Shown one piece after another: positions 17,691 to 26,889 of a stretch of DNA of 34,019 nt. The stretch lies in contig JAAZBP010000010.1 of NCBI GenBank assembly GCA_012513715.1, positions 1 through 34,019 on the forward strand. Reading direction: 5' to 3'. A program made the translations under genes and the position numbers. This DNA comes from Thermoproteota archaeon. Its GTDB lineage: Archaea > Thermoproteota > Bathyarchaeia > Bathyarchaeales > Bathycorpusculaceae. Every line of letters starts with the position of its first letter. Within the stretch, counting starts at the first letter, position 1. The notes under the pieces were generated by a model. It had not been told where the DNA came from. It made no database searches and saw nothing but the letters and a program-made list of their open reading frames with translations.

Positions 17691-19207
17691 TTTTTAATTC
17701 CCTTACGATTCTTTAGTAAGCACTTGTTTATACCGTTTATCATCGCTTCAACGCTAGCCATCACTATATCTTCTCTTGCTGCACGAGCTGAGAAAATATT
17801 ACCTTTTTCATCTTCAACTTTTATTATTACCTCTGCTACTGCGTTGGACCCGCCTGTTATAGCTTCAAGTCGATACTCGCTTAATCTGATTTTTTCCAAG
17901 TTACTAGTTAGTTTCTGAATTGCTTTTAGAACAGCATCTACTGGTCCTACTCCAGTTTCTGCAGCTATGTGCTCTTTTCCGTCAAGCGTTAAACGGACTG
18001 AAGCTGTTGGGATTACTTTAATTCCAGTCACAACTGCCATATCGCATAAATCGACAATTTTTTCTTCTCCAATAACTTCTCCCATTACTGCGGAAGTTAA
18101 AGCTATTAAATCAGCATCTGTAACTGTTTTACCTTTGTCGCCTAGTTCTTTGACACGTTTCACAATTTCTGATAACTGTGTTTCATTTGGGTGAATACCA
18201 ATTTCTTCCAGTTCAGCTTTTATCCCTCGTGTTCCAGCTAACTTGCCTGCTACCAATTTTCTTGTTCTTCCCACTAGTTCGGGGCTTATAGGTTCAAAAG
18301 TTAAAGGCTTCTCAGTTACTCCACGTGTATGTATTCCTGATTCATGGGAAAACGCGTTTTCTCCTACTATGGCTTTGTTGACTTGCACAGAGATTCCTGT
18401 TAATGATGATACCATGCGCGAGGTGCTGTAGAGTAAGCGTGTGTTGATGTTTGTTTTATATTTGTAAATTACATGTAATGCAGTAACTGCCTCTTCTAGT
18501 GAGGCGTTTCCTGCGCGTTCACCTAACCCATTTACTGAAACATGTATCTGTGATGCTCCTGCTTCTACAGCTGCAAGACTGTTTGCTACTGCCATTCCAA
18601 AATCATCGTGACAGTGGATGCTTATAGGTACAGTTACGACTGATTTTATATCCTCAATTAGCTTAGCAGTAGTTTTTGGTATCATAATGCCTACCGTGTC
18701 AGGTATATTTATGCTGTTAGCTCCTGAGTTTTGTGCTGCCATACAGATTTTTTTTAGAAACCCTATCTCTGAACGTGTAGCATCCATTGGTGAAAACTCA
18801 CATTTAACACCATGATCTTTCACATATTCAATGGATTCAACTGCAGACTTCATTACTTGTTCAGGTGTTAAATTAACTGCATATTTCATTTGTACTTCTG
18901 AAGTGGGGATGAATACGTGGATTAAATCTACGTTACAGTCTAATGCTGCATCAATATCTTTTTTTGTAGCTCTTGATAATGCACAAATTTTAGATGTTAA
19001 GCCCAGTTTAGCTATGTCTTTTACAACTTTTCTTTCGCCTTCAGAAGAACTTGGAAATCCCGCCTCTATTATGTCTACACCTAGTTTGCTTAGTTGATTT
19101 GCGATTTCAATTTTATCGTCGGTTGTTAAAGAAACTCCGGGGGTTTGTTCCCCGTCTCTTAGTGTTGTGTCAAAAATTTGGATTGTTTTTTGGTTTTTAT
19201 TTGTCAT
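17687..19207 (-). CDS. leuA: 2-isopropylmalate synthase (LeuA family)
   Basis: Start reassigned to ATG at 19207 ([28 protein letters not shown]); the track's longer version reads through leuB. SIHCHDDFGMAVANSLAAVEAGA, GENAFSHESGIHTRG, C-terminal regulatory-like region. Confidence 0.9.
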   Translation of the reverse strand: MTNKNQKTIQIFDTTLRDGEQTPGVSLTTDDKIEIANQLSKLGVDIIEAGFPSSSEGERKVVKDIAKLGLTSKICALSRATKKDIDAALDCNVDLIHVFIPTSEVQMKYAVNLTPEQVMKSAVESIEYVKDHGVKCEFSPMDATRSEIGFLKKICMAAQNSGANSINIPDTVGIMIPKTTAKLIEDIKSVVTVPISIHCHDDFGMAVANSLAAVEAGASQIHVSVNGLGERAGNASLEEAVTALHVIYKYKTNINTRLLYSTSRMVSSLTGISVQVNKAIVGENAFSHESGIHTRGVTEKPLTFEPISPELVGRTRKLVAGKLAGTRGIKAELEEIGIHPNETQLSEIVKRVKELGDKGKTVTDADLIALTSAVMGEVIGEEKIVDLCDMAVVTGIKVIPTASVRLTLDGKEHIAAETGVGPVDAVLKAIQKLTSNLEKIRLSEYRLEAITGGSNAVAEVIIKVEDEKGNIFSARAAREDIVMASVEAMINGINKCLLKNRKGIKK

Positions 19208-19212
19208 ACCCT

Positions 19213-20250
19213 TCAACCAGTTTTCACTGTTAGGGCTGTGGCAATGGCTTCTGCCATTCCCAAGGTCGTGGTGTTGCCGCCACAGTCTGGAACAGTTTGT
19301 TTGTTCTCCAAAGCGTAAATAACACCTTTTTCTATAGCTGCGCCTGCTTGTAAGCATTTCTTATCGTTATATTTTTCACCTAACCAGTCTAACATCATTT
19401 TTGCGGAGAGAATCATGGAGATGGGGTTGGCTGTGTGTTTTCCTGCTCTGTTCGGTGCGGAGCCATGGATAGGTTCAAAGAGTGCAAAGTTGTCGCCTAT
19501 GTTTGCGCCTGGGGCCATGCCTAATCCTCCTATTAATTGTGCTGCTTCGTCAGAGAGTATATCTCCGAACATATTACAGGTGCATAGTACATCAAAGACT
19601 TGTGGTTCTTTAATTAAGCGCATTGATGCTGCGTCAACGTATAATTCATTGAATGCTATGTCTGGGTATTGTTTAGCTACTTCTCTGCATACGCTTGCAA
19701 ATAAACCGTCAGTCACACGCATTACGTTTGCTTTGTGGATAGCTGTAACTTTCTTTTTGCCATTGCGTAGGCGTGCTATCTCAAATGCTTTTTTGGCTAT
19801 TCTTTCAGAGTTTTTCCGCGTAATTATTCTTAGACATAATGCTGTGCCATCATCAATTTTGCATTCTATTCCTTTATAAACGTCCTCTGTGTTTTCGCGG
19901 ACGAAGAACATGTCAATATCAGGACGCGCAACTGGTACAGCTGGATATGCTTTTAGTGGACGCAAGTTGGCGTATAGATCAAACATCACTCTCAGTTTTA
20001 CTATGACATCGGCTGCTGATTCACCAACTGGACCTTTCATGCAGGCGTGAGAATTCTTGATTATTTCTACAGTATCTTCAGGTAATGCAACGCCTCTACT
20101 GGCTAGAGCACAGTCTCCCGCTTCAGTCTCAATTATTTTTAGTTTTATATCAAATTTTTTCTTGATTGCATCTAATACTATTTTTGTAGCGTCGGATAAT
20201 TCTGGTCCGATGCCATCACCTGGGATTAAAGATATTTTGTATTCAGTCAT
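19213..20250 (-). CDS. leuB: 3-isopropylmalate dehydrogenase (isocitrate/isopropylmalate dehydrogenase family)
   Basis: ISLIPGDGIGPELSDAT, VRENTEDVYKGIE, CTCNMFGDILSDEAAQLIGGLGMAPGANIGD, EPIHGSAPNRAGKHTANP. Confidence 0.9.
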   Translation of the reverse strand: MTEYKISLIPGDGIGPELSDATKIVLDAIKKKFDIKLKIIETEAGDCALASRGVALPEDTVEIIKNSHACMKGPVGESAADVIVKLRVMFDLYANLRPLKAYPAVPVARPDIDMFFVRENTEDVYKGIECKIDDGTALCLRIITRKNSERIAKKAFEIARLRNGKKKVTAIHKANVMRVTDGLFASVCREVAKQYPDIAFNELYVDAASMRLIKEPQVFDVLCTCNMFGDILSDEAAQLIGGLGMAPGANIGDNFALFEPIHGSAPNRAGKHTANPISMILSAKMMLDWLGEKYNDKKCLQAGAAIEKGVIYALENKQTVPDCGGNTTTLGMAEAIATALTVKTG

Positions 20251-20750
20251 TTCTTATTCATTCTCCTTAGTAAATTCTCAATTAATCCGCCGTCACCAAA
20301 GATTTCTAAGATGAACGGAGGTAGTTTCTCAACTTGGAATTTTTTGCCGTTAGATTTATTCTCTATCTTGCCGGCTTCAAAGTTTACATCTATTTCGTCG
20401 CCAGATTCAACCGCGTCTGATATGCCTTTGCATTCAATTACAGGTAAACCGATGTTAATTGAGTTGCGGAAGAATATTCGAGCAAATGATTCAGCGATTA
20501 CGCATTTTACGCCTGAGTATTTTAGAGCTAAAGGTGCCTGTTCTCGGCTTGATCCACAACCAAAATTCTTTCCACCGATTAAAATAACGCCGTCTTTGGC
20601 TTTATTTACAAAGTCAGCATCTAGACTTTCCAGTGCATGTTTTCCTAGTTCATATGGGTCAACCAGAATTAGGTATTTTCCTGGCAAGATTACATCTGTG
20701 TCAATGTTATTTCCGAATTTTATGGCTTTAGCTTTGATTTCGCTGTTCAT
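20247..20750 (-). CDS. leuD: 3-isopropylmalate dehydratase small subunit
   Basis: KFGNNIDTDVILPGKYL, ILIGGKNFGCGSSREQAPLALK, AESFARIFFRNSINIGLPVIE. Confidence 0.93.
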   Translation of the reverse strand: MNSEIKAKAIKFGNNIDTDVILPGKYLILVDPYELGKHALESLDADFVNKAKDGVILIGGKNFGCGSSREQAPLALKYSGVKCVIAESFARIFFRNSINIGLPVIECKGISDAVESGDEIDVNFEAGKIENKSNGKKFQVEKLPPFILEIFGDGGLIENLLRRMNKK

Positions 20751-22015
20751 TCTTTTACCTCCAGTAACAATGGGCTGGTAATTTTACCTGTAACTGCTGA
20801 AGCAGCTACTGTAGCCGGGGAAGCTAAATAGACATTAGCTTGGGTGCTGCCCATTCTACCTATGAAATTCCGGTTTGATGTCGAAATACATGTTTCTCCT
20901 GCTGCTAAAAGGCCAATATGACCGCCTAAGCATGGTCCACATGCAGAACCACATACAATCGCTCCTGCATCAGTAAAGATTTCCAATAATCCTTCTTGCA
21001 TGGCTTTTAGATAGACTTCTTGAGATGCCGGAATTATCAATGCACGTACATTGTCTTTTACATGTTTACCTTTTAGGATTTTAGCCGCTTCTCTTAAATC
21101 TTCTAATCTACCGTTAGTGCATGATCCGATGAATGCTTGATCGATTGGTACATCTCCAATTTCTGAAACAGGTTTTACGTTGTCTACAGAGGCAGGGCAT
21201 GCAACTTGTGGTTCCAGTTCCGAAACATCAACTTCAACTGTGCGTTCGTATTCAGCGTCATTTCCACTCTGTAATTTTTTAAAATCTGGAATAGATTTTA
21301 CTCTGCCTTCTAAGAATTCTCTGGTTGTTTCATCTGGAGTTATTATACCATTTTTAGCGCCCATCTCAACAGCCATATTACATAACGTCATTCTGCCTGC
21401 TACGCTCATTTTTCTGATTGTTGAACCAGTGAACTCAATGCTTTTGTATATTGCACCGTCAACTTTCACTTTATCTATTATGTTTAGAATCAAATCTTTT
21501 GGTGCTATTAACTTTTGGAATTTTCCCTCTACATTAATTTTTATGGTTGGTGGTACCTTGAACCAGATTCTACCTGTAGCAAACACTGCTGCTGCTTCTG
21601 TTGAACCTATACCTGTCGCAAAGGCTCCAAATGCTCCATAAGTACATGTGTGCGAATCTGCGCCGACTATTACTGACCCTGGTATTACATGTCCTTTTTC
21701 AGGCATTACTTGATGACATATTCCACCTTTTCCTACATCATAGATTTGTATTTTTTGTTCTTTGGCGAATTGTCTCATTGTTTTATGCAGTTCAGCTGCC
21801 TTTACTGATTCTGCTGGAACTTGATGATCCAGTATTATGACTACTTTTTTGTTATCCCACACCTTCTGGGTGCCTATTTTATTGAAGGCTTCAACTGTTA
21901 AAGGTCCAGTTAAGTCATGCACCATGATAACGTCAACGTTTGCGTCAACTATTTCTCCTGGGCAAACGGCTTGCTTTCCTGAAGCTTTAGCCAAGATTTT
22001 TTCTGTTATATTCAT
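20747..22015 (-). CDS. leuC: 3-isopropylmalate dehydratase large subunit
   Basis: VIVGADSHTCTYGAFGAFATGIGSTEAAAV, AFIGSCTNGRLEDLREAA, CGPCLGGHIGLLAAGETCISTSNRNFIGRMGS. Confidence 0.94.
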   Translation of the reverse strand: MNITEKILAKASGKQAVCPGEIVDANVDVIMVHDLTGPLTVEAFNKIGTQKVWDNKKVVIILDHQVPAESVKAAELHKTMRQFAKEQKIQIYDVGKGGICHQVMPEKGHVIPGSVIVGADSHTCTYGAFGAFATGIGSTEAAAVFATGRIWFKVPPTIKINVEGKFQKLIAPKDLILNIIDKVKVDGAIYKSIEFTGSTIRKMSVAGRMTLCNMAVEMGAKNGIITPDETTREFLEGRVKSIPDFKKLQSGNDAEYERTVEVDVSELEPQVACPASVDNVKPVSEIGDVPIDQAFIGSCTNGRLEDLREAAKILKGKHVKDNVRALIIPASQEVYLKAMQEGLLEIFTDAGAIVCGSACGPCLGGHIGLLAAGETCISTSNRNFIGRMGSTQANVYLASPATVAASAVTGKITSPLLLEVKE

Positions 22016-22111
22016 TGTTGTTCTCTTTTCCTTAAATTAATCCGATTAACCGAGGATAATGCCAAATTCTAAAGAACAGGCAATTAAGTATTTCCGCTTG
22101 AGCAGAACGGT

Positions 22112-22624
22112 TTATCCGTCGATTCTTATCGATTTAACGCCTCTTGACAGGGCTGTTATGCCCGTTCTTGCTAATTCTATTATGCCAAAATTCTTCATTA
22201 GGTTTAGGAATGCGTCGATTTTATCGGGTGTTCCTGTAATTTCAATGATTAGGCTATCTGTTGAAACATCTATTATTCTACCTCGGAATACTTCTGCAAA
22301 GTTTATTATGTCTGACCTCTCTTTCGAACTTTCAACTTTAACTTTTATCAGCGAAAGTTCACGCATAACAAAATTGCCTTCTTCTAATTCGCCGACTCTT
22401 AACACATCAATCTGTTTTGCTACTTGTTTCACAATTTGATCAATTGTTTTTTCATCCTCATTTACTGTTATAGTCATTCTTGCAATGTCTGCTTGTTCAG
22501 TTGGTCCAACAGTTATGCTTTCAATGTTGAAGTTTCTTCGTCTAAACAGGTTTGATATCGTATGTAGAACACCTGGTTTGTTTTCTACTAATACTGATAT
22601 GACTTTAGTTTTTCCAGTTTCCAT
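22112..22624 (-). CDS. ilvN: Acetolactate synthase small subunit
   Basis: ISVLVENKPGVLHTISNLFRRRNFNIESITVGPTEQADIARMTITV (ACT domain), GGRIIDVSTDSLIIEITGTPDKIDAF-type segment; adjacent to ilvB. Confidence 0.94.
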   Translation of the reverse strand: METGKTKVISVLVENKPGVLHTISNLFRRRNFNIESITVGPTEQADIARMTITVNEDEKTIDQIVKQVAKQIDVLRVGELEEGNFVMRELSLIKVKVESSKERSDIINFAEVFRGRIIDVSTDSLIIEITGTPDKIDAFLNLMKNFGIIELARTGITALSRGVKSIRIDG

Positions 22625-24336
22625 TAATAATCCCCCCTCTGTTGAGGCAGACCGCAGCCTGGAGGCACAAACGGGACAACATCGTTTTCAGAACTAATTG
22701 GTACATCTATTACAGTTGTAATGTTGCCGGTAGTTGCTGTTTTGATTGCCTTCTCAAATTCTTCTATGCTGTTAATTCTCAGTCCTTGTGCGCCATATGC
22801 TTCTGCTAGCTTAACAAAGTCTGGGGTTTTCCCCAAGTTTACTGCCATATATCTACGTTTATAGAGCGTTCGCTGCCACTGGGCTACCATGCCTAAGACA
22901 GAGTTATTGAGTACTATTACAGTGACTGGAATGTTTTCTGCAACGCTACAAGCTAGTTCCTGCTCAGTCATTATGAAACTGCCGTCTCCAGCAATGTCAA
23001 CTACCTGTCTTTCTGGGCAAGCTACTTTTGCTCCTATTGCAGCGGGAAAACCAAATCCCATAGTTCCAAGTCCTCCTGAACTGATGAATGTACGAGGTTG
23101 TAAAGCTTTAAAGTAAAGAGCTGACCACATCTGGTTTTGACCAACTTCTGTGGTGATAATTGCACTTGCCGGTAATAGTTTCCGTAATGTTATTAGCAAA
23201 TTCTTTGGGATAACATCTTTAGGTCTTTCTTTAAGAAGTGGACTCAGCTGTTCTTTTGCTTCTTTTACCATTTTATTCCACATTGTGCCCTCTGCTTTTT
23301 GTAATTTCTTTGATGTCGCTATAAGTAGCATTTTAAGTGCCTTCTTTGCGTCCGCAACTATTGGTATATCTATTTCTATATTTTTGTTAATTTCAGCATT
23401 ATCAATTTCTATGTGTATCTTCTTGGCATTAGGTGCAAAACTATCCAAGTTGGCTGTAGCGCGATCAGAGAATCGTGTGCCAACAGCTAATAATACATCT
23501 GATTCTCCAATTAATTTGTTAGCTGCTGGATTCCCATGCATACCTATACTTCCAAGTGACAATGGATGATTCTCAGGGAACGATCCTTTACCCATGAATG
23601 TGGTTGCGACAGGAGCCATAAGTAAATCTGACATCTGAATCAGTTCATCTGATGCTCCTGCTGTTATCACTCCACCTCCTGCTAAAATAATTGGTCTTTC
23701 AGCTTTAGCTAGCAAGTTTGCTGCTTCACTGATTCTTGTTTGATTAGGTTCAGTTGATAACTTATACCCTCTTAAACTGATTTTATTAGTGAATTCAACA
23801 TCTGCAATTTCGGATTGTATGTTCTTGGGTAAATCAATTAACACTGGTCCGGGTCTACCTGTGGTGGCTATGTAAAAAGCGTTGTTTACTATAGATGGAA
23901 TTTCAGGAATAGACCTAGGTTGATAGCTGTATTTGGTTACTGCAGTAACTATGCCTATAATATCCGCTTCTTGGAAAGCGTCTTTTCCTATCATATAACT
24001 GGTATTGGCACCTGAAGATGGAACCTGTCCTGTTAGCGCAATTATGGGTGAGGAGTCCATATAGGCATTAGCTATACCAGTGACCAAGTTTGTCGCTCCA
24101 GGACCGCTGGTTGCCATACATACACCTGCTTTACCACTCGCGCGTGCATAACCTTCAGCTGCATGGGCTGCACACTGTTCATGTCTAGCTAGTATGTGTC
24201 GAATTTTTTTATTACCGCAAAGCGCATCATATACTGGTAAAATGGCTCCACCTAGTATTCCAAATACTGTGTCAACTTTTTGTCGTTCAAGAGATTCTAA
24301 GAGTGCTTCTGCACCAGACATTTGTGTCATATTCAA
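22624..24336 (-). CDS. ilvB: Acetolactate synthase large subunit
   Basis: GAEALLESLERQKVDTVFGILGGAILPVYDAL, ARHEQCAAHAAEGYARASGKAGVCMATSGPGATNLVTG, GDGSFIMTEQELACSVAENIPV. TTG start with upstream AGGAG; ATG at 24330 is an alternative. Confidence 0.95.
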   Translation of the reverse strand: MNMTQMSGAEALLESLERQKVDTVFGILGGAILPVYDALCGNKKIRHILARHEQCAAHAAEGYARASGKAGVCMATSGPGATNLVTGIANAYMDSSPIIALTGQVPSSGANTSYMIGKDAFQEADIIGIVTAVTKYSYQPRSIPEIPSIVNNAFYIATTGRPGPVLIDLPKNIQSEIADVEFTNKISLRGYKLSTEPNQTRISEAANLLAKAERPIILAGGGVITAGASDELIQMSDLLMAPVATTFMGKGSFPENHPLSLGSIGMHGNPAANKLIGESDVLLAVGTRFSDRATANLDSFAPNAKKIHIEIDNAEINKNIEIDIPIVADAKKALKMLLIATSKKLQKAEGTMWNKMVKEAKEQLSPLLKERPKDVIPKNLLITLRKLLPASAIITTEVGQNQMWSALYFKALQPRTFISSGGLGTMGFGFPAAIGAKVACPERQVVDIAGDGSFIMTEQELACSVAENIPVTVIVLNNSVLGMVAQWQRTLYKRRYMAVNLGKTPDFVKLAEAYGAQGLRINSIEEFEKAIKTATTGNITTVIDVPISSENDVVPFVPPGCGLPQQRGDY

Positions 24337-24422
24337 ACATAGTCTCCTTTTATCATGTAGTCTATTTTTTTCTTCAAAAAAATTTTCTTTAGAAATTTTG
24401 TGGCTGTATTAGAGGTTAAGCT

Positions 24423-24548
24423 ATGGATATTAAAATAATTGTACCCGACGATCCCAGCTATGGAGGTGACGATCCCTCATTTTTCTTTCCTCTTTACTCC
24501 ACGTACTTTAAAGAGTACATAATGGATAAAATAAAAAGATTGTGGTGA
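24423..24548 (+). CDS. Small hypothetical protein, 41 aa: MDIKIIVPDDPSYGGDDPSFFFPLYSTYFKEYIMDKIKRLW
   Basis: ATG..TGA ORF absent from the track; SD-like GAGGT at 24412-24416 with suitable spacing; divergent from ilvB. Confidence 0.5.
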   Translation: MDIKIIVPDDPSYGGDDPSFFFPLYSTYFKEYIMDKIKRLW

Positions 24549-24722
24549 AATTGAAATCTTACGTTATTCAAGTAATAAAAAACAATTTTTTTACTTAATT
24601 TTTAGTGGGTTTTCCCATCTATTTCTTCCTTTGTGAAATAATACGATATTACTACTATCATAATCTTCTTTAACAATAAATTTATTGGATTGAAAAGCTC
24701 ACTAAATAAGTAGGTGAGTTAA

Positions 24723-25316
24723 TTGTCTTCAAAAGATGAGTTTAATGACTGGCTCCGAAAACGTCGTAGTACCTCCAAAGACCCGTTTTTTGGTGAAATA
24801 GACAATATGTTTAGAGAAATGGATCGGATGATGGATGACGAGTTAAAGCAATTTGCCGAGAGAGTGCCCAAGGAGTACGTAAAGGAACGCAAACTACCTG
24901 ACGGTAGTACTGTTAAGGAACTTGGGCCATTTGTGCACGGTTACACTATGAAAATTGGTTCTGATGGAAAACCTGAGATTAGAGAATTCGGCAATATAAA
25001 AAAGGGTGATAAAGGTACACCCCAAGTTAGGGGCGAAAGAGAACCTCTTGTAGATATAGTTGAAACTAACGGTGAAGTTAGAGTAGTAGTTGAGCTTCCA
25101 GGTGTGGAAAAAACTGACATTAAACTGCATGGAACCGAGGATTCATTAGAAATCTCAGTCGATACACCTCAATACAAGTACTACAAAGAAGTTGAATTAC
25201 CCGTAAAAGTACGTGTTAAAGAGGCAACTTCAACATATAAAAATGGCGTCCTTGAGGTTGTGTTGCCAAAAGAGGCTACCCCTAAATCTAGAGGTGACCC
25301 AATTAACATAAGCTAA
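24723..25316 (+). CDS. Hsp20/alpha-crystallin small heat shock protein
   Basis: TTG start with SD AGGTGAG. VDIVETNGEVRVVVELPGVEKTDIKLHGTEDSLEISVDTP...YKNGVLEVVLPK and a C-terminal I-x-I (INI). Confidence 0.9.
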   Translation: MSSKDEFNDWLRKRRSTSKDPFFGEIDNMFREMDRMMDDELKQFAERVPKEYVKERKLPDGSTVKELGPFVHGYTMKIGSDGKPEIREFGNIKKGDKGTPQVRGEREPLVDIVETNGEVRVVVELPGVEKTDIKLHGTEDSLEISVDTPQYKYYKEVELPVKVRVKEATSTYKNGVLEVVLPKEATPKSRGDPINIS

Positions 25317-25364
25317 AATATAGCTCCTTTTAAGTTCAAAAATTTTCTATTAGCTCGTGTAATC

Positions 25365-25775
25365 ATGACCGCCAACTCAGAAATCGATGTTTTAAATTCT
25401 GTTTGTAGGAGTGCCAAGGCAGCAGGTAAACTTTCCGGAGATGACCTTACAAAACTGTACGAGCACTTTGGACAACGATTCACAAAAGCACTTGACGCGT
25501 TAACTGAAGGCAGAGTTAAGAAATATGTTTTTAAGCCATCTGGCAGAATAGTCTGGATAGTTGTAGGTAGAGAACGAGATTATCTGATAATGCCCGAAGC
25601 TGAATTTTGTAGTTGCAATGATTTTTACTTTAGAGTTTTAGACAAAAAAGTACACATGTGTTATCATCTGCTAACCCAGATTATGGCGCAGAATCTAGGT
25701 TGGTTTGAAGCAATTGAAGAAAAAGACGATAGTTATAATATGCTTATGAATGAATGGAAAAAAGCTAAGCTTTAA
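25365..25775 (+). CDS. SWIM zinc-finger domain protein
   Basis: CSCNDFYFRVLDKKVHMCYHLLTQIMA matches CxC...CxH. Confidence 0.75.
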   Translation: MTANSEIDVLNSVCRSAKAAGKLSGDDLTKLYEHFGQRFTKALDALTEGRVKKYVFKPSGRIVWIVVGRERDYLIMPEAEFCSCNDFYFRVLDKKVHMCYHLLTQIMAQNLGWFEAIEEKDDSYNMLMNEWKKAKL

Positions 25776-26030
25776 CCAAAAACACAATTTTTTGCTTTAA
25801 AATATGCTTTTAACTTTTCTTGTATTTTCGATTTTTAATTTCACCCTATTCTGATTAGGCTATTTCGACTAGAAACTGCAAAATTATGCTCTTCGATATT
25901 TTATCCATACCTTTTCACATATTCCTGTTTTTTATTCCTAATTTAAAAAATAAAATACTACCCTTATGCTACAGTTTTAGACTTGAAAAAAGCTAATTTT
26001 GTTATATTTGAGATTTAGCTGTTAGTCTAA

Positions 26031-26040
26031 GTTTAAATAT
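26031..26040 (+). promoter_or_regulatory. Putative TATA element of the 40-aa ORF
   Basis: GTTTAAATAT about 40 nt upstream of the ATG at 26081. Confidence 0.4.
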
Positions 26041-26080
26041 GAAGAGTTACAAGAATAGAGTAAACTCAAGAGGGACCACA

Positions 26081-26203
26081 ATGGGCTTAAGTGAATATTT
26101 CATAATACTACAGTATATCCTAATGGGTTCAACATTTGTAGCTCTAGCTTTGATTTTTCTGTATACTTATTATGGCCGAGATGAAGAAGCAAAGCCTGAA
26201 TAA
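26081..26203 (+). CDS. Small single-pass membrane protein, 40 aa: MGLSEYFIILQYILMGSTFVALALIFLYTYYGRDEEAKPE
   Basis: ATG..TAA ORF missing from the track; one strong hydrophobic helix then a charged tail; GAGGGACC upstream and TATA-like element. Confidence 0.6.
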   Translation: MGLSEYFIILQYILMGSTFVALALIFLYTYYGRDEEAKPE

Positions 26204-26216
26204 ACAAAATACGTAG

Positions 26217-26501
26217 TCAATAAACTTTACTTGCCCCTATATTAAGGAGTACAAAAATAGTTATACCTACTAGAAAAATAAATATGCTAATCAATATTAC
26301 TGCGTTTAAGTTAGAATTTGCTCCTAAAAAAATTGGGATTGGACCTATTAAAATTATTCCTGTGACGCTGCCTTCTCCACCTGAAAATATAGATGCTATA
26401 ACTAATATAATGAACCCAAAACATATCAATATTATACCCAACAAAACTATGTTCTGTGCCTTTTTGGTGGCGATACCTTCACCCTCACTATAGCTTAACA
26501 A
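26217..26501 (-). CDS. DUF131 family membrane protein
   Basis: Transmembrane segments flanking GGEGSVTGIILIGPIPIFLGANSN. Confidence 0.65.
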   Translation of the reverse strand: MLSYSEGEGIATKKAQNIVLLGIILICFGFIILVIASIFSGGEGSVTGIILIGPIPIFLGANSNLNAVILISIFIFLVGITIFVLLNIGASKVY

Positions 26502-26508
26502 CTTATTT

Positions 26509-26772
26509 TCACCTCAAAAACCGGTAATACACTACAAAAACCACAAACATAATTACTGAAAATATTAAGGCAAGTACAATAACCTCCTTAATCGCCTTTT
26601 TATCAGTGCCAAATATTATTGGAATGGGACCAATCATAATAATGGCCCCTCCTCTCTCTTCACTTCTATTTTCTTTGGTGTGCCTATTAAATCGAAGCAT
26701 TACATAACTTATGATTAAGCCGGCTATAATCAAAACTGTTACTATTATACTGAGAGTTGCTAAATCTATCAT
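26509..26772 (-). CDS. DUF131 family membrane protein, paralog of its neighbour
   Basis: ERGGAIIMIGPIPIIFGTDKKA. Start reassigned to MIDLATLS (26772); the track start at 26823 overlaps the divergent gene's upstream region. Confidence 0.65.
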   Translation of the reverse strand: MIDLATLSIIVTVLIIAGLIISYVMLRFNRHTKENRSEERGGAIIMIGPIPIIFGTDKKAIKEVIVLALIFSVIMFVVFVVYYRFLR

Positions 26773-26889
26773 TGCCTTAAACGTCTCATATAAAAAAGTA
26801 GACTGCCCATTTTTAATATGCATAGCTCAAAACCATTTTTTATGACAAAAATTAAAAGCTACAAAGCCTCTTTATCGTGTCGGCTCCAA

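Noticed and set aside
19208-19357. N-terminal 50-aa extension of leuA in the track
   Set aside because: It is the opposite-frame reading of the leuB C-terminal coding region; the ATG at 19207 gives a normal LeuA start.
25887-25997. Possible 36-aa plus-strand ORF MLFDILSIPFHIFLFFIPNLKNK...
   Set aside because: No Shine-Dalgarno or clear promoter and strongly AT-driven composition; cannot be supported.
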